Shown here piece by piece: positions 43,723-52,260 of a DNA stretch of 64,000 nucleotides. This DNA comes from Ruminococcus sp. (lineage in GTDB: Bacteria; Bacillota; Clostridia; Oscillospirales; Ruminococcaceae). Both the position numbers and the translations under genes were made by a program. Numbering within the stretch: position 1 is the first letter of the stretch; each line of letters begins with the position of its first letter. Under the pieces are notes generated by a model that saw only the letters and a program-made list of their open reading frames with translations, did no database searches and was not told where the DNA came from. The stretch covers positions 1 to 64,000 of the forward strand of contig JAFUQX010000069.1 of assembly GCA_017472145.1 (NCBI GenBank), written 5' to 3'.

Positions 43723-43725
43723 TCT

Positions 43726-44205
43726 TTAGTATTTTCCCTTCACCACAGGTGCATTCTTTTTGGCAAAGCCATAGAATTCTGCTGACATGGTCATGGAATC
43801 TGTCAGAATCACAAAAAAGCCATCTGAAAAGGTGACATGGTAAAAATACAGAGTGCTGGAAACCTTTTTGATATCGATGATGCTGTAATGCCGCTTTCTC
43901 CGCCAGAGCGTGGTGATTTCAATTTCCGTATCGCTGTACACAAGACGGAAGCCGGACTGGATCACACCGGCTATGCATATCACAGAGAATATGATGTAGA
44001 AGCTGTCCAGCAGAATACACACGATCAGATTATCACTCATATCCAGACACAGGCTCAGTACAGCCAGTCCTATGAACGGCGGGGTGAGGACATACCAGAG
44101 AATCCGTATAAATTTCGGATATGCAACCACCTTTTTGCCATAAGCCAGACGCAGCTCCTCCTTCAGCTTGTCCTCAAGGAATTTTGTGATCATATTTGCC
44201 GGCAT
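43726..44205 (-). CDS. Membrane protein with PH-like domain, unknown
   Basis: This 159-residue protein has two membrane segments (about 34-52 and 60-84). A C-terminal domain (about 88-150) alternates short strands (EIEITTLWRRKRHYSI, VTFSDGFFVILTDS), as in bacterial PH domains. I cannot place it in a named family. The start follows GGAGGG. It lies 14 bases after the permease gene and ends the operon before a terminator. Confidence 0.75.
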   Translation of the reverse strand: MPANMITKFLEDKLKEELRLAYGKKVVAYPKFIRILWYVLTPPFIGLAVLSLCLDMSDNLIVCILLDSFYIIFSVICIAGVIQSGFRLVYSDTEIEITTLWRRKRHYSIIDIKKVSSTLYFYHVTFSDGFFVILTDSMTMSAEFYGFAKKNAPVVKGKY

Positions 44206-44219
44206 GCTTCATCCCTCCG

Positions 44220-45335
44220 TTAAAATATAAGATAAGTAAGAGCCAGCAGGATCACCAGCAGCACCACATTCACGATCAGGAAGCAGCCCATGTAGCGTCC
44301 GTTTTCTGCACCCTTTGATTTTGCATACAGCTGATAGGAGATCAGGCTGGCCAGGGAGGCAATGGGCGTGCCCAGACCGCCGATATTGACACCCTGCAAA
44401 AGGGGCTGGACATTCTCTGTAAAGGCCGACAGCATCACCGCTGCCGGAACATTGCTGATTCCCTGGGATACAACCGCTGACACCAGCAGCTCCCGTCCCT
44501 CCATCAGGGAGGAAAGCAGCTCCCGCACTGGCTCGATTCGTCCGATGTTGCCCACAAATACAAAAAAGCAGACAAAGGTCAGCAGCAGAGGATAGTCGAT
44601 ATGAAGAAAGAGCTTTGGCTGAATGAGCATTCCGGCGCATACCAGTATCAGACACAGGGCGTGGGGTATCACACGGAGCACCGTCAGCAGACAAATCACA
44701 AACAGCACCCCGAACACAGTGATCTTCTTCCAGTCGAGCTTTACAGACGCAGTTTCATGAAGCTGCATTTTTTCGCTTGTGATCAGGAAGCAGGCCGCTG
44801 TCAGCAGGATGTAGCTTGCCATTCCCACCGGGAGCAGAGCGGAGAAAAAATCACCCATGGTGAGATCAAACTGGGTGTAGAGATACAGATTCTGTGGATT
44901 GCCGATGGGTGTCATCATGCTTCCCAGATTGGCTGCTGCCGTTTGCAGGATGATGGTCATGATACAGTTTTTCATCGAGCCTGTATGAGCATACAGCATG
45001 AGGGTCAGGGGCACGAAGGTGATCAGAGCTACATCGTTGGTAACAAACATGGAGACAAAGAAGCAGACATTCATCAGGATCAGACCCAGCACACGGGCAT
45101 TGGATGCAAAACGCAGAAGTCCTTGGGTCAGGTTCTCAAAGACGCCGGCCTTCCGGAAGCCGGCCACCACGCCCATGAGGCAGAACAGCAGAATCAGCAC
45201 CGGGAAATCCACATAGCCGGCATATTCTGCATCCGGCCATACAAACAGCATAGAGAGCAGGGCTGCAATAAGGGACACTGTAAGAACGACCTGTCCACGG
45301 AAGAAGGTCCCTGCTTTTTTCAGTATATGGATCAT
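44220..45335 (-). CDS. SLC13/ArsB-type anion permease
   Basis: This 371-residue permease has about ten membrane segments of the ion-transporter superfamily that includes citrate, arsenite and Na+/H+ (NhaD) carriers. Two related sequence signatures, NLGSMMTPIGNPQNL and GGLGTPIASLASLISY, mark the inverted hairpin repeats that bind the substrate and ion. It is somewhat shorter than the usual 420 residues. Its start overlaps the end of the upstream DUF2809 gene by four bases. Whether it carries an inorganic anion or a carboxylate cannot be told. Confidence 0.88.
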   Translation of the reverse strand: MIHILKKAGTFFRGQVVLTVSLIAALLSMLFVWPDAEYAGYVDFPVLILLFCLMGVVAGFRKAGVFENLTQGLLRFASNARVLGLILMNVCFFVSMFVTNDVALITFVPLTLMLYAHTGSMKNCIMTIILQTAAANLGSMMTPIGNPQNLYLYTQFDLTMGDFFSALLPVGMASYILLTAACFLITSEKMQLHETASVKLDWKKITVFGVLFVICLLTVLRVIPHALCLILVCAGMLIQPKLFLHIDYPLLLTFVCFFVFVGNIGRIEPVRELLSSLMEGRELLVSAVVSQGISNVPAAVMLSAFTENVQPLLQGVNIGGLGTPIASLASLISYQLYAKSKGAENGRYMGCFLIVNVVLLVILLALTYLIF

Positions 45336-45733
45336 GATCGTTTCTCCTTTCTCAGCTGCCGCTCTGCCAGCAGATAGCCAAAGGTCAGAACGGTACCGAT
45401 CCCATAGCAGAGCAGGTCCATGGGGTCACATACAGACCCGATGAGAATCCCCAGAAGGGAGTCTCTTGCAATTCCGAGCCGTCCCGCAAGGCCAAAGGCC
45501 TGTACAAGCTCCGCCATAGCGCCCACACCGAACAGGCCGAGGGGCAGCAATAGACAATTTCCACGGGAGGGCCGTACCCAGAAGATCCGCACCAGGAAAT
45601 AGAGTACGGGCAATACCAGAATATCACCTAAGTAGAAACGGATAAATCCGCTGCTGAGAAATGCACCGATACAGATTTCGGTAAGCAGCAGCGCAAGGAA
45701 GATCCCTGCATATAGCAAACGCATTTTTTTCAT
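45332..45733 (-). CDS. DUF2809 membrane protein
   Basis: This 133-residue protein has four membrane segments. GDILVLPVLYFLVR and AELVQAFGLAGRLGIARDSLLG with a late DPMDLLCY are typical of DUF2809, distantly like VanZ. Function unknown. The start at 45733 follows GGAGG; an upstream in-frame ATG has no ribosome site and lies before the promoter's transcript. It leads the operon of the anion permease and PH-like protein. Confidence 0.85.
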   Translation of the reverse strand: MKKMRLLYAGIFLALLLTEICIGAFLSSGFIRFYLGDILVLPVLYFLVRIFWVRPSRGNCLLLPLGLFGVGAMAELVQAFGLAGRLGIARDSLLGILIGSVCDPMDLLCYGIGTVLTFGYLLAERQLRKEKRS

Positions 45734-45760
45734 TGAAAAATCAACCTCCGATCGCTCTCT

Positions 45761-45790
45761 ATTATAACACAGGAGAAATCTGCCTGTCAA
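45761..45790 (-). promoter_or_regulatory. Promoter of the DUF2809-permease operon
   Basis: On the minus strand TTGACA (45790-45785) and TATAAT (45766-45761) are 18 bases apart. Confidence 0.75.
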
Positions 45791-45806
45791 TCCGGAAAGT
45801 GCATAG

Positions 45807-45835
45807 GTCTAAACCCGTCCGCCGCTGCATAGGAT
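45807..45835 (+). promoter_or_regulatory. Sigma-E-like promoter of the spoIIIA operon
   Basis: GTCTAAA (45807-45813) and CATAGGAT (45828-45835) are 14 bases apart. spoIIIA is sigma-E controlled in Bacillus. The CTGCATAGGAT 11-mer recurs before the SpoVB-like gene. Confidence 0.5.
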
Positions 45836-45867
45836 GAAGCAAAGGAACACAAAGGAGACAAGGCAGG

Positions 45868-46809
45868 ATGATTGAGATTCAACAGGAAAAAACACCGGAG
45901 GAGCAGTGCTTTCCATATCTTGCACCCCGGATTCGTGCGGCGGTACAGGCCATTTGTCCCGGTGATCAGAGCCGCTTGCAGGAAATTCGTATGCGGGCCG
46001 GGCGGCCTCTGGCGGTGAGCCTTGGCGGACGGGAGCACTATGTGATGATCAGCGGCAGCCTCACCGACTATCCCAGACAAGGGGTACAGGTTACACGAGG
46101 GGAGGTGGAGGAGACCTTCCGTGCGGTGTGTGAATATTCGGTTTATCGATATGCGCGGGAGCTGAAGGAGGGCTATATCACCCTTCGGGGCGGTACTCGT
46201 GTGGGTATCGCCGGAACGGCCGTTTATGAAAACGGAGCGCTTTCCCGTATGCGGGATGTGAGCAGCCTGAATTTCCGTATTCCAAGGCAGATGAAAAACT
46301 GTGCCGTACAGCTTGCGGAGCAGACCCTGGCCCATAGCAGAGCCGGCCTTCTCATTGCCGGAGCGGCCGGAGCAGGAAAGACAACCATCCTCCGTGATCT
46401 CTGCCGGATTCTGGGCGGAAGCGCCAGAGTTTCCCTTATTGATACCCGTGGAGAGATCGCCGGGATCCTGCATGGAATCCCTCAGTATGATGTAGGCTTT
46501 CACACGGATATTTTTGACGGCTTTCCTCGGAGTGAAGGGGCTTATACGGCTCTGCGTGTTATGACGCCGGACTATATTATCTGCGATGAGATCGGTACAC
46601 CGGAGGATGCAGAGGCTCTCCTTCAGCTTCACGGATGCGGCGTACATATCATTGCCTCAGCCCATGCCGGAAGCATGGAGGATGCAGTGCAGCGTCCCGT
46701 CCTGCGCGCCCTCATCGAAGCCGGAGTATTTGATTATATAGCCATGCTGGGAAGCGGCTCCGATCAGGGGAAGATTCAGAAGATACGGCGGGTGAAGGAG
46801 TCATGCTGA
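45868..46809 (+). CDS. spoIIIAA: Stage III sporulation protein AA (ATPase)
   Basis: This 313-residue protein is the secretion-type ATPase of the SpoIIIA-SpoIIQ channel, which links mother cell and forespore. Walker A GAAGAGKTT is near 165-173 and the Walker B region PDYIICDEIG near 230-240; both resemble type II/IV secretion ATPases. It is cytoplasmic and acts in the mother cell. It is the first of eight tightly packed genes; its stop overlaps spoIIIAB. AAAGGAG lies upstream of the ATG. Confidence 0.95.
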   Translation: MIEIQQEKTPEEQCFPYLAPRIRAAVQAICPGDQSRLQEIRMRAGRPLAVSLGGREHYVMISGSLTDYPRQGVQVTRGEVEETFRAVCEYSVYRYARELKEGYITLRGGTRVGIAGTAVYENGALSRMRDVSSLNFRIPRQMKNCAVQLAEQTLAHSRAGLLIAGAAGAGKTTILRDLCRILGGSARVSLIDTRGEIAGILHGIPQYDVGFHTDIFDGFPRSEGAYTALRVMTPDYIICDEIGTPEDAEALLQLHGCGVHIIASAHAGSMEDAVQRPVLRALIEAGVFDYIAMLGSGSDQGKIQKIRRVKESC

Positions 46810-47300
46810 AGCTGACAGGCCTTTTGTGTATTGTGCTTTGCGGTGCTGGCTGCGGAATGGCTGCGGCCTCTGCGCTGAAGCGTCAGGCGGTTTTCTGTAA
46901 GACCCTGTGTCTGTTTCTGGAGGAGCTGGAGATTCTCATGCGCTGGAACGGCGATACGCTGCCTGTGCTTGTGGATATGCTTTCGCAGAAGCCGGGCTAT
47001 GCACCGCTCCGGTTTCTGAAGGAGATACGCTTCAGTGAAAGTGAGCCTTTTTCCGATGCATGGCGCAGAGCAATTCTGGAGGAGCACGGGCTGCCGGAGG
47101 AGCTGAGTCAGCTGCTTTTGTCGCTGGGGGATTCTCTTGGGACAAGCGACCTGGAGGGGCAGATGAAAACGCTGGAGGGCTACCAGCTGCAGGCACGCCA
47201 TATCAGCCGGAATGCAGAGGAGCAATACCGTACAAAGGGGAAGCTGTACCGCAGCATGGGAATATTAGGAGGCATGTCAGCAGCCCTTCTGCTCTGCTGA
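46803..47300 (+). CDS. spoIIIAB: Stage III sporulation protein AB
   Basis: This 165-residue protein has a hydrophobic N-terminal helix and a helical domain similar to the F-domain of type II secretion platforms (LEELEILMRWNGDTLPVL). A C-terminal membrane segment follows (GGMSAALLLC). It overlaps spoIIIAA by seven bases. It is part of the inner-membrane platform of the spore feeding channel. Confidence 0.92.
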   Translation: MLKLTGLLCIVLCGAGCGMAAASALKRQAVFCKTLCLFLEELEILMRWNGDTLPVLVDMLSQKPGYAPLRFLKEIRFSESEPFSDAWRRAILEEHGLPEELSQLLLSLGDSLGTSDLEGQMKTLEGYQLQARHISRNAEEQYRTKGKLYRSMGILGGMSAALLLC

Positions 47301-47316
47301 CAGAAAGGACAGAATC

Positions 47317-47511
47317 GTGGAAATTGACTTGGTTTTTAAAATTGCCGGAGCAGGCATTATCGTTGCGGTGCTGAACCTGGTGCTGCGCCGTGCCGAGCGT
47401 GAGGAGCAGGCCATGATGACCACTCTGGCCGGGCTGATCGTAGTGCTGATGCTTCTGGTGGACGAGATCGGTGCGCTTTTTGAGAAGATCAAATCGGTGT
47501 TTGGCTTATGA
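47317..47511 (+). CDS. spoIIIAC: Stage III sporulation protein AC
   Basis: This 64-residue protein has two membrane segments (about 5-25 and 35-56). It starts at GTG after AAAGGA. The MEIDLVFKIAGAGI start and the DEIGALFEKIKSVFGL end match SpoIIIAC. It overlaps spoIIIAD by four bases. Confidence 0.92.
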   Translation: MEIDLVFKIAGAGIIVAVLNLVLRRAEREEQAMMTTLAGLIVVLMLLVDEIGALFEKIKSVFGL

Positions 47512-47900
47512 TTACAGAAACAGGAAGTGCAGCTGCGCTCTGCATCATCGGTGCTGTGATCGCCACCTTGCTCAAGAGATACTGCCGGGAGCAGGCGGTG
47601 TTTGCATCCATAGCCGTTTGTGTGATCGTGGTTCTGGCCGTGATCACTTCCATTGTGCCCATAGCGGAAAAGATGGAGCTGCTCTTTGAGCAGACACAGT
47701 TGGATACAAGCTATCTGAAAGCGCTCTGGAAGGCGGTGGGTATCTGTTATATGACCGGCCTTGCAGCGGATGTATGCAGAGACAGCGGCGAACAGGCGCT
47801 GGCTTCGGTTGCAGAGCTTTGGGGGAGGGTCTCTCTGCTCCTTCTGTCTCTTCCCATGATCGAAGAGCTGCTCCGGCTGATGACAGGAGTGCTTGAATGA
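47508..47900 (+). CDS. spoIIIAD: Stage III sporulation protein AD
   Basis: This 130-residue protein has three membrane segments. The first half resembles SpoIIIAC (an internal duplication of that fold is typical of the pair), and the second holds the LWKAVGICYMTGLAADVCRDSGE motif of AD. It is coupled to spoIIIAC and spoIIIAE by ATGA overlaps on both sides. Confidence 0.93.
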   Translation: MITETGSAAALCIIGAVIATLLKRYCREQAVFASIAVCVIVVLAVITSIVPIAEKMELLFEQTQLDTSYLKALWKAVGICYMTGLAADVCRDSGEQALASVAELWGRVSLLLLSLPMIEELLRLMTGVLE

Positions 47901-49048
47901 AACGGATGATAAAGCTTGCAATATGGATGCTTTCGGTCCTGCTGCTCTTATTTCTTACAGGCTATTCTGTATCAGCGGAGCAAGCGTCCGTCCCGGAGGA
48001 GCTGATATCTGCCAGCGGCGCAGAGGAGCTGACGGAGGTGCTTGAGCCGGATATACAGGATGTGCTGGACAAATATGGAATTGAGGCCGGGAACCCGGAT
48101 GCGGTAGACGGACTGGGCGTGGGGGAGGTGCTGGAAGGACTCTGGCAAACAGCCATGCAGCAGATGAAATCACCTTTGCAGGTATTCTTTCTTCTGATTG
48201 CCGTTGTCATCTGTACATCCCTTCTGCAAGGAATGCAGGGCGGACTTCAGGGCGGCCTGCAGCAGATGAGCGATCTCATCGTTGTTATGGCCGCTTCTGC
48301 TGCGGCCGTCCCGCCAGTGTGTGACTGCTTTTTGCGTGTAAAGGAAACCCTGACACAGTGTGCAGATTTTATGTCAGCATTCACTCCGGTTTTTGCCGGG
48401 ATCCTCATTACCAGCGGCAGTCCGGGTGCAGGGCTGGGCTATCAGACGGCGGTATATGCCCTTGTCAGCATGATCATGCAGATCATCGGATCGGTACTGC
48501 TCCCGGTGCTGAGCATGTGTGCGGCGCTGGCCATTGCCGATGCAGTCAGTTCCCATGTATCTCTTGGCGGCCTTCTACGCTTTACAAGAACCTGCGTAAC
48601 GTGGCTTCTGGGGCTTCTGATGACGGTATTTCTGGGAGTATTGTCCATTCAGGGGATCGTCCGAGGTGCAACGGATTCCTTCGCTTCCAAAACGGCACGC
48701 TATGTGGTGTCTAATTTCGTACCCTTCATCGGCGGAGCGGTTTCGGATGCCTACAGCACCGTTCTGGGCAGCCTGAAAATTCTCCGGAGCAGTACAGGCC
48801 TTGTAGGGATCGTTACCCTGTGTATTCTGTTTCTGCCGGTACTGGTTCAGCTTGTGCTGTACCGCTTTGCCGTAAGCGGAGCGGCTGCTGTATCGGAGCT
48901 TTTTTCAGCAGGAGCCTTAACAAAGCTCCTGCGGGGTCTGGAGCAGGTTCTGCAAATGACGCTGGCCGTTCTGATATGCTTTTCCGTTATGTTTCTGGTG
49001 GCCATTGCGCTGGTCCTGCTTCTGAGCAGTGGCAGTGCGGCCGGATAA
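47897..49048 (+). CDS. spoIIIAE: Stage III sporulation protein AE
   Basis: This 383-residue protein has an N-terminal signal-like segment (cleavage or anchor near residue 27, SVSAEQ), an outer N-terminal part and seven to eight membrane segments. Motifs such as FMSAFTPVFAGILITSGSPGAG and GNFVPFIGGAVSDAYSTVLGS-type sequence (here SNFVPFIGGAVSDAY) are typical of SpoIIIAE. It forms part of the channel platform with AB to AD. Confidence 0.94.
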   Translation: MKRMIKLAIWMLSVLLLLFLTGYSVSAEQASVPEELISASGAEELTEVLEPDIQDVLDKYGIEAGNPDAVDGLGVGEVLEGLWQTAMQQMKSPLQVFFLLIAVVICTSLLQGMQGGLQGGLQQMSDLIVVMAASAAAVPPVCDCFLRVKETLTQCADFMSAFTPVFAGILITSGSPGAGLGYQTAVYALVSMIMQIIGSVLLPVLSMCAALAIADAVSSHVSLGGLLRFTRTCVTWLLGLLMTVFLGVLSIQGIVRGATDSFASKTARYVVSNFVPFIGGAVSDAYSTVLGSLKILRSSTGLVGIVTLCILFLPVLVQLVLYRFAVSGAAAVSELFSAGALTKLLRGLEQVLQMTLAVLICFSVMFLVAIALVLLLSSGSAAG

Positions 49049-49063
49049 AAAGGGAGGGAGGAA

Positions 49064-49531
49064 ATGGAGTCCTTGAAAATGGTCGTGCTGTCTGCCAGCG
49101 CTCTGAGTCTGATGATCGGTATGGTTCAGGCCATCAAGCCCAGCGGAAAATATGACCGTCAGCTCCGGTTGTTCACCGCTGGTCTTATGCTGCTGGGCGT
49201 TCTTGCGCCCCTTCTGGAAGGTGTGCAGGAGATCTCACCGGATTGGGAGGATGCTTCTGCTGCTGCGGAGCAGGCTCAGGAGCTGGAAGAAGAATCAGAG
49301 GAGCAGATGCTCCTGCTTGCTCAGGAGGAGGTTGCACAGGTGCTTCAGCAGGAGCTTGCACAGCAGGCTGTTCCATGCAGCCGTTTGTCCGTGGAGATGC
49401 ATATTGAGGAGACGGGCCGCATAAGTATTAGCAGTGTAAGCGTAGTCAGCACAAAGCCGGAGGAGGCCGAGGCCGCCATCCGGCAGTATTTCGGAAAGGA
49501 TGTGGAAATTCATGCCGGCAGCCATTCTTGA
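49064..49531 (+). CDS. spoIIIAF: Stage III sporulation protein AF
   Basis: This 155-residue protein has two N-terminal membrane segments (about 3-22 and 33-50), then a Glu/Gln-rich helical stretch (LEEESEEQMLLLAQEE) and a C-terminal ring-building-motif-like domain. GGGAGG precedes the ATG. Its end overlaps spoIIIAG. Confidence 0.91.
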   Translation: MESLKMVVLSASALSLMIGMVQAIKPSGKYDRQLRLFTAGLMLLGVLAPLLEGVQEISPDWEDASAAAEQAQELEEESEEQMLLLAQEEVAQVLQQELAQQAVPCSRLSVEMHIEETGRISISSVSVVSTKPEEAEAAIRQYFGKDVEIHAGSHS

Positions 49532-50078
49532 ACGTCTGAAAAAGTGGATGCAGGGGGAAAACTCTGTGCGTCTGATCGTTCTGGCCGGACTGGCCGGGCT
49601 TGTATGTATTCTGCTTTCCTCTTTTTTTCCGGAGGAGAAGGAGGATCCCGCCGGGACTGGTGCGGAACCGGTACAGACCGCAGAGCCGGTGCAGTCTGCT
49701 GAGCGCTATGCACAAGGGCTGGAAGCACGTCTGGAGGAAATACTCATGCAGATCGAAGGCGTGGGAAAATGCCGGGTGATGATCACCGTATCCGGCAGCG
49801 AGTCCTATTCCTATGCACAGGATACGCAGCAGCATGCGCAGGAGGATTCTCAGGAGCTCCAGCGTGAGCATGTGATCATAGATGAAGGGGAGGGTGATGC
49901 GGCCCTTGTGGAGCATATTGCAAATCCGGAGGTCATCGGCGTGATCATCGCCTGTGAAGGAGGTCAGAACCATGTGGTAAGAGAACAGATTTATGAAGCG
50001 GCCTCGGCCGTTCTGGATGTTCCGTCCAATCGTATATGCGTAACTCAACGAATCAACGAAAGCGAGGAAAGCTCATGA
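49512..50078 (+). CDS. spoIIIAG: Stage III sporulation protein AG
   Basis: This 188-residue protein has one membrane segment (about 20-40) followed by a linker. The ring-building domain (LEEILMQIEGVGKCRVMITV; later PEVIGVIIACEG) forms the large ring of the feeding channel in the intermembrane space. The start chosen, ATG 49512, follows AAGGAT; ATG 49500 is also in frame. It overlaps spoIIIAF by 20 bases and spoIIIAH by four. Confidence 0.93.
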   Translation: MPAAILERLKKWMQGENSVRLIVLAGLAGLVCILLSSFFPEEKEDPAGTGAEPVQTAEPVQSAERYAQGLEARLEEILMQIEGVGKCRVMITVSGSESYSYAQDTQQHAQEDSQELQREHVIIDEGEGDAALVEHIANPEVIGVIIACEGGQNHVVREQIYEAASAVLDVPSNRICVTQRINESEESS

Positions 50079-50746
50079 AAAAGCCGTCATTTATCATTGG
50101 AAAGAAACAGATCATCCTGTCCTGTCTCACGCTGATGCTGGCTGTGGCCGTCTATGTCAATTACGCCATCACCACCAAGAGCGACAGTGTGACCGAGCCG
50201 TCTGAAACGGCGGACCTGAAGGGCGATGTATCCTATGGGGATACAGAATTTGTCAGTGCCGGAACGGCGCAGAATCCAACAGAGGCCGCAAGCGAGACGG
50301 ATACAGCAGAGGAGACATCGGATGCACTGTCGGAGGAGACCGCTGCTGAGGAAAGCGGCAGCTTTGAGCTGTCTGCTCAGGAAGAGGGGCAGTCCGCAGA
50401 GGACTATTTTGCACAGGCCAGACTGGAGCGTACAGCCAGCCGGGACGAGAGCGTGGCCACACTCCAATCCATTATGGGCGGCGGAGACCGTACAGAGGAT
50501 GAGCTGATCACAGATGCCATTGCAGCGGTGGAGACCTCCCAGCTCATCGAGAGCGAAAGCAACATCGAATCCATTGTGAAATCCATGGGCTATACAGACT
50601 GCATTGTGTATCTGGATACAGACAGTGCCAAGGTCGTAGTCCAGACGGAGGGGCTGGATTCTGCTCAGGCGGCGGCCATTAAGGATGTGATCCTGGGAGA
50701 GGTTACAATTCCCGCAGAAAATATTCGACTTTTTGAGGTTAAGTAG
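50075..50746 (+). CDS. spoIIIAH: Stage III sporulation protein AH
   Basis: This 223-residue protein has one membrane segment (about 12-31), then an acidic Glu/Thr/Ser linker (about 60-110) and a C-terminal ring-building domain that in Bacillus binds SpoIIQ from the forespore. GAGGAAAG precedes the ATG; the upstream in-frame ATG lies inside spoIIIAG. It is the last gene of the operon. No clear terminator follows before the nusB promoter, whose -35 starts right after the stop. Confidence 0.93.
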   Translation: MKKPSFIIGKKQIILSCLTLMLAVAVYVNYAITTKSDSVTEPSETADLKGDVSYGDTEFVSAGTAQNPTEAASETDTAEETSDALSEETAAEESGSFELSAQEEGQSAEDYFAQARLERTASRDESVATLQSIMGGGDRTEDELITDAIAAVETSQLIESESNIESIVKSMGYTDCIVYLDTDSAKVVVQTEGLDSAQAAAIKDVILGEVTIPAENIRLFEVK

Positions 50747-50775
50747 TTGTAATATCCGAATTTTTTTGGTATAAT
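50747..50775 (+). promoter_or_regulatory. Promoter of the nusB-recN operon
   Basis: TTGTAA (50747-50752) and TATAAT (50770-50775) are 17 bases apart with an extended TGG. The leader of about 105 bases contains a long imperfect hairpin (about 50820-50862: GCAGGGA...CCGG with CCGG...TCTCTGC). Confidence 0.75.
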
Positions 50776-50887
50776 AGAGGTATGTAACGCTGCTCAGGCG
50801 GCTTTTGTTTATAACAGTCGGTGCAGGGAGCCGGGAAGTCCTGATTTTTCCGGTTTCTCTGCCAGATGTGAATTTTTGGAGGTATAT

Positions 50888-51328
50888 ATGACAAGTAACG
50901 GAGCAATGACAAGGCACGAGGTACGTGAGTGCGCATTTCTGATTTTGTTTGAAATGACATTCCGTGAGGACGATTCTGCACAGGAGCTGTATGAGCTGGC
51001 TGAGGAGGTGCAGGATCTGACAGTGACAGATTCTGTCAAGGCGATGGTAGAGGGCGTACTGTTACATAAGGAGGCGCTGGATGAGATCATTGCGCAGTAC
51101 AGCAAGAAGCGCAGTCTCAGCCGTCTGCCCAAGCTCAATCTGACCATTCTGCGTCTGGCCTTGTTTGAGATCCTCTATGATGATACCATGCCGGATAATG
51201 CAGCCATTTCCGAGGCCATTACCCTGGCCGGCACATACACCTATCAGGAGGATACTGCATTTATCAATGGTGTTCTGGGCAATTATGTCCGTGAGAACCG
51301 TAATGCAGAAGCAGCTGAAAATGCCTGA
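50888..51328 (+). CDS. nusB: Transcription antitermination factor NusB
   Basis: This 146-residue all-helical protein binds boxA RNA with NusE (S10) and prevents early termination in rRNA operons. The core TRHEVRECAFLILFEMTF at the start and NAAISEAITLAGTYTYQEDTAFINGVLG at the end are typical. GGAGG is five bases before the ATG. It leads a ten-gene operon. The next gene starts inside its last codons. Confidence 0.96.
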   Translation: MTSNGAMTRHEVRECAFLILFEMTFREDDSAQELYELAEEVQDLTVTDSVKAMVEGVLLHKEALDEIIAQYSKKRSLSRLPKLNLTILRLALFEILYDDTMPDNAAISEAITLAGTYTYQEDTAFINGVLGNYVRENRNAEAAENA

Positions 51329-52259
51329 GTATCTGGGGCTGGACACCAGCAATTATACAACCTCCTGTGCGGTATGGAACATGTCCTCCGGGGAGCTGCG
51401 TCAACAGAAGCAGCTTCTTCCTGTAAAGGCCGGAGAGGCCGGTCTGCGGCAGAGTGACGCTGTATTTCATCATACAAAGCAGCTTCCGGAGCTGATGGAG
51501 CGGCTTCTTCCGGAGTCACTCACGCAGCTGAGTGCGATCGGGGTATCTGTTCGTCCAAGAAATGCAGAAGGCTCTTACATGCCCTGCTTTTTGTGCGGAC
51601 AGACTCTGGCCCGGAGCATCGGTGCTGTAACGGGCGCAAGGGTATATGAAACCTCTCACCAGATCGGTCATATTCTGGCCGCTCTCTATTCAGCCGGTCA
51701 GCTGGCTCTGCTGGACAGGCCTTTTCTGGCCTTCCATGTCAGCGGCGGTACAACAGACTGCCTGCTGTGTGAGCCGGATTCCCGGCAGCTTCTGAAGATT
51801 ACCCAGCTGGGTACATCCCTTGATTTAAAGGCCGGACAGGCTGTGGATCGTGTGGGGCTGATGATGGGTTTGCAGTTTCCCTGTGGAAAGGCGCTGGAGG
51901 AGCTGGCCATGCAGAGCAGCCGCAGATGGAAGCTCCGTCCGGTGCTCAAGGGCGGTGACTGCTGTCTTTCGGGACTTCAGAATCAGTGTGAGAAGCTTCT
52001 GCGGGAGGGAACACCTCATCCGGATGTGGCAAGGTACTGCCTGAAGGCCGTGGAGGAAACGGTTTCTGCTATGACTGCGGCAGCTCTGGAAAAAACAGGC
52101 CGCATTCCTGTGGTTTATGCCGGGGGCGTTATGTCCAATAAGCTGATCCGCAGCGTATTGGAGGAGCGGTTTGGTGCGTATTTTGCCGAGCCGGCCTTCT
52201 CCTGTGACAATGCAGCTGGAACGGCTGTGTATGCAGCCATCCGGGATGGAGGAATGTGA
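51321..52259 (+). CDS. TsaD/Kae1-like paralogue
   Basis: This 312-residue protein has the ASKHA fold of TsaD/Kae1, the enzyme of tRNA t6A synthesis. It begins LGLDTSNYTTSCAVW, keeps the two metal-site His residues in HQIGH and has VSGGTTD where TsaD has SGGNT. However, the usual GPGLxGALLVG loop is replaced by a segment with RPRNAEGSYMPCFLCGQ. It also lacks TsaD's full length by about 25 residues. Clostridia often carry such a gene between nusB and xseA besides the true tsaD. Function is unknown; I expect a regulatory or degenerate role. It starts inside nusB without its own strong ribosome site, so it is translationally coupled. Confidence 0.8.
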   Translation: MPEYLGLDTSNYTTSCAVWNMSSGELRQQKQLLPVKAGEAGLRQSDAVFHHTKQLPELMERLLPESLTQLSAIGVSVRPRNAEGSYMPCFLCGQTLARSIGAVTGARVYETSHQIGHILAALYSAGQLALLDRPFLAFHVSGGTTDCLLCEPDSRQLLKITQLGTSLDLKAGQAVDRVGLMMGLQFPCGKALEELAMQSSRRWKLRPVLKGGDCCLSGLQNQCEKLLREGTPHPDVARYCLKAVEETVSAMTAAALEKTGRIPVVYAGGVMSNKLIRSVLEERFGAYFAEPAFSCDNAAGTAVYAAIRDGGM

Positions 52260-52260
52260 T

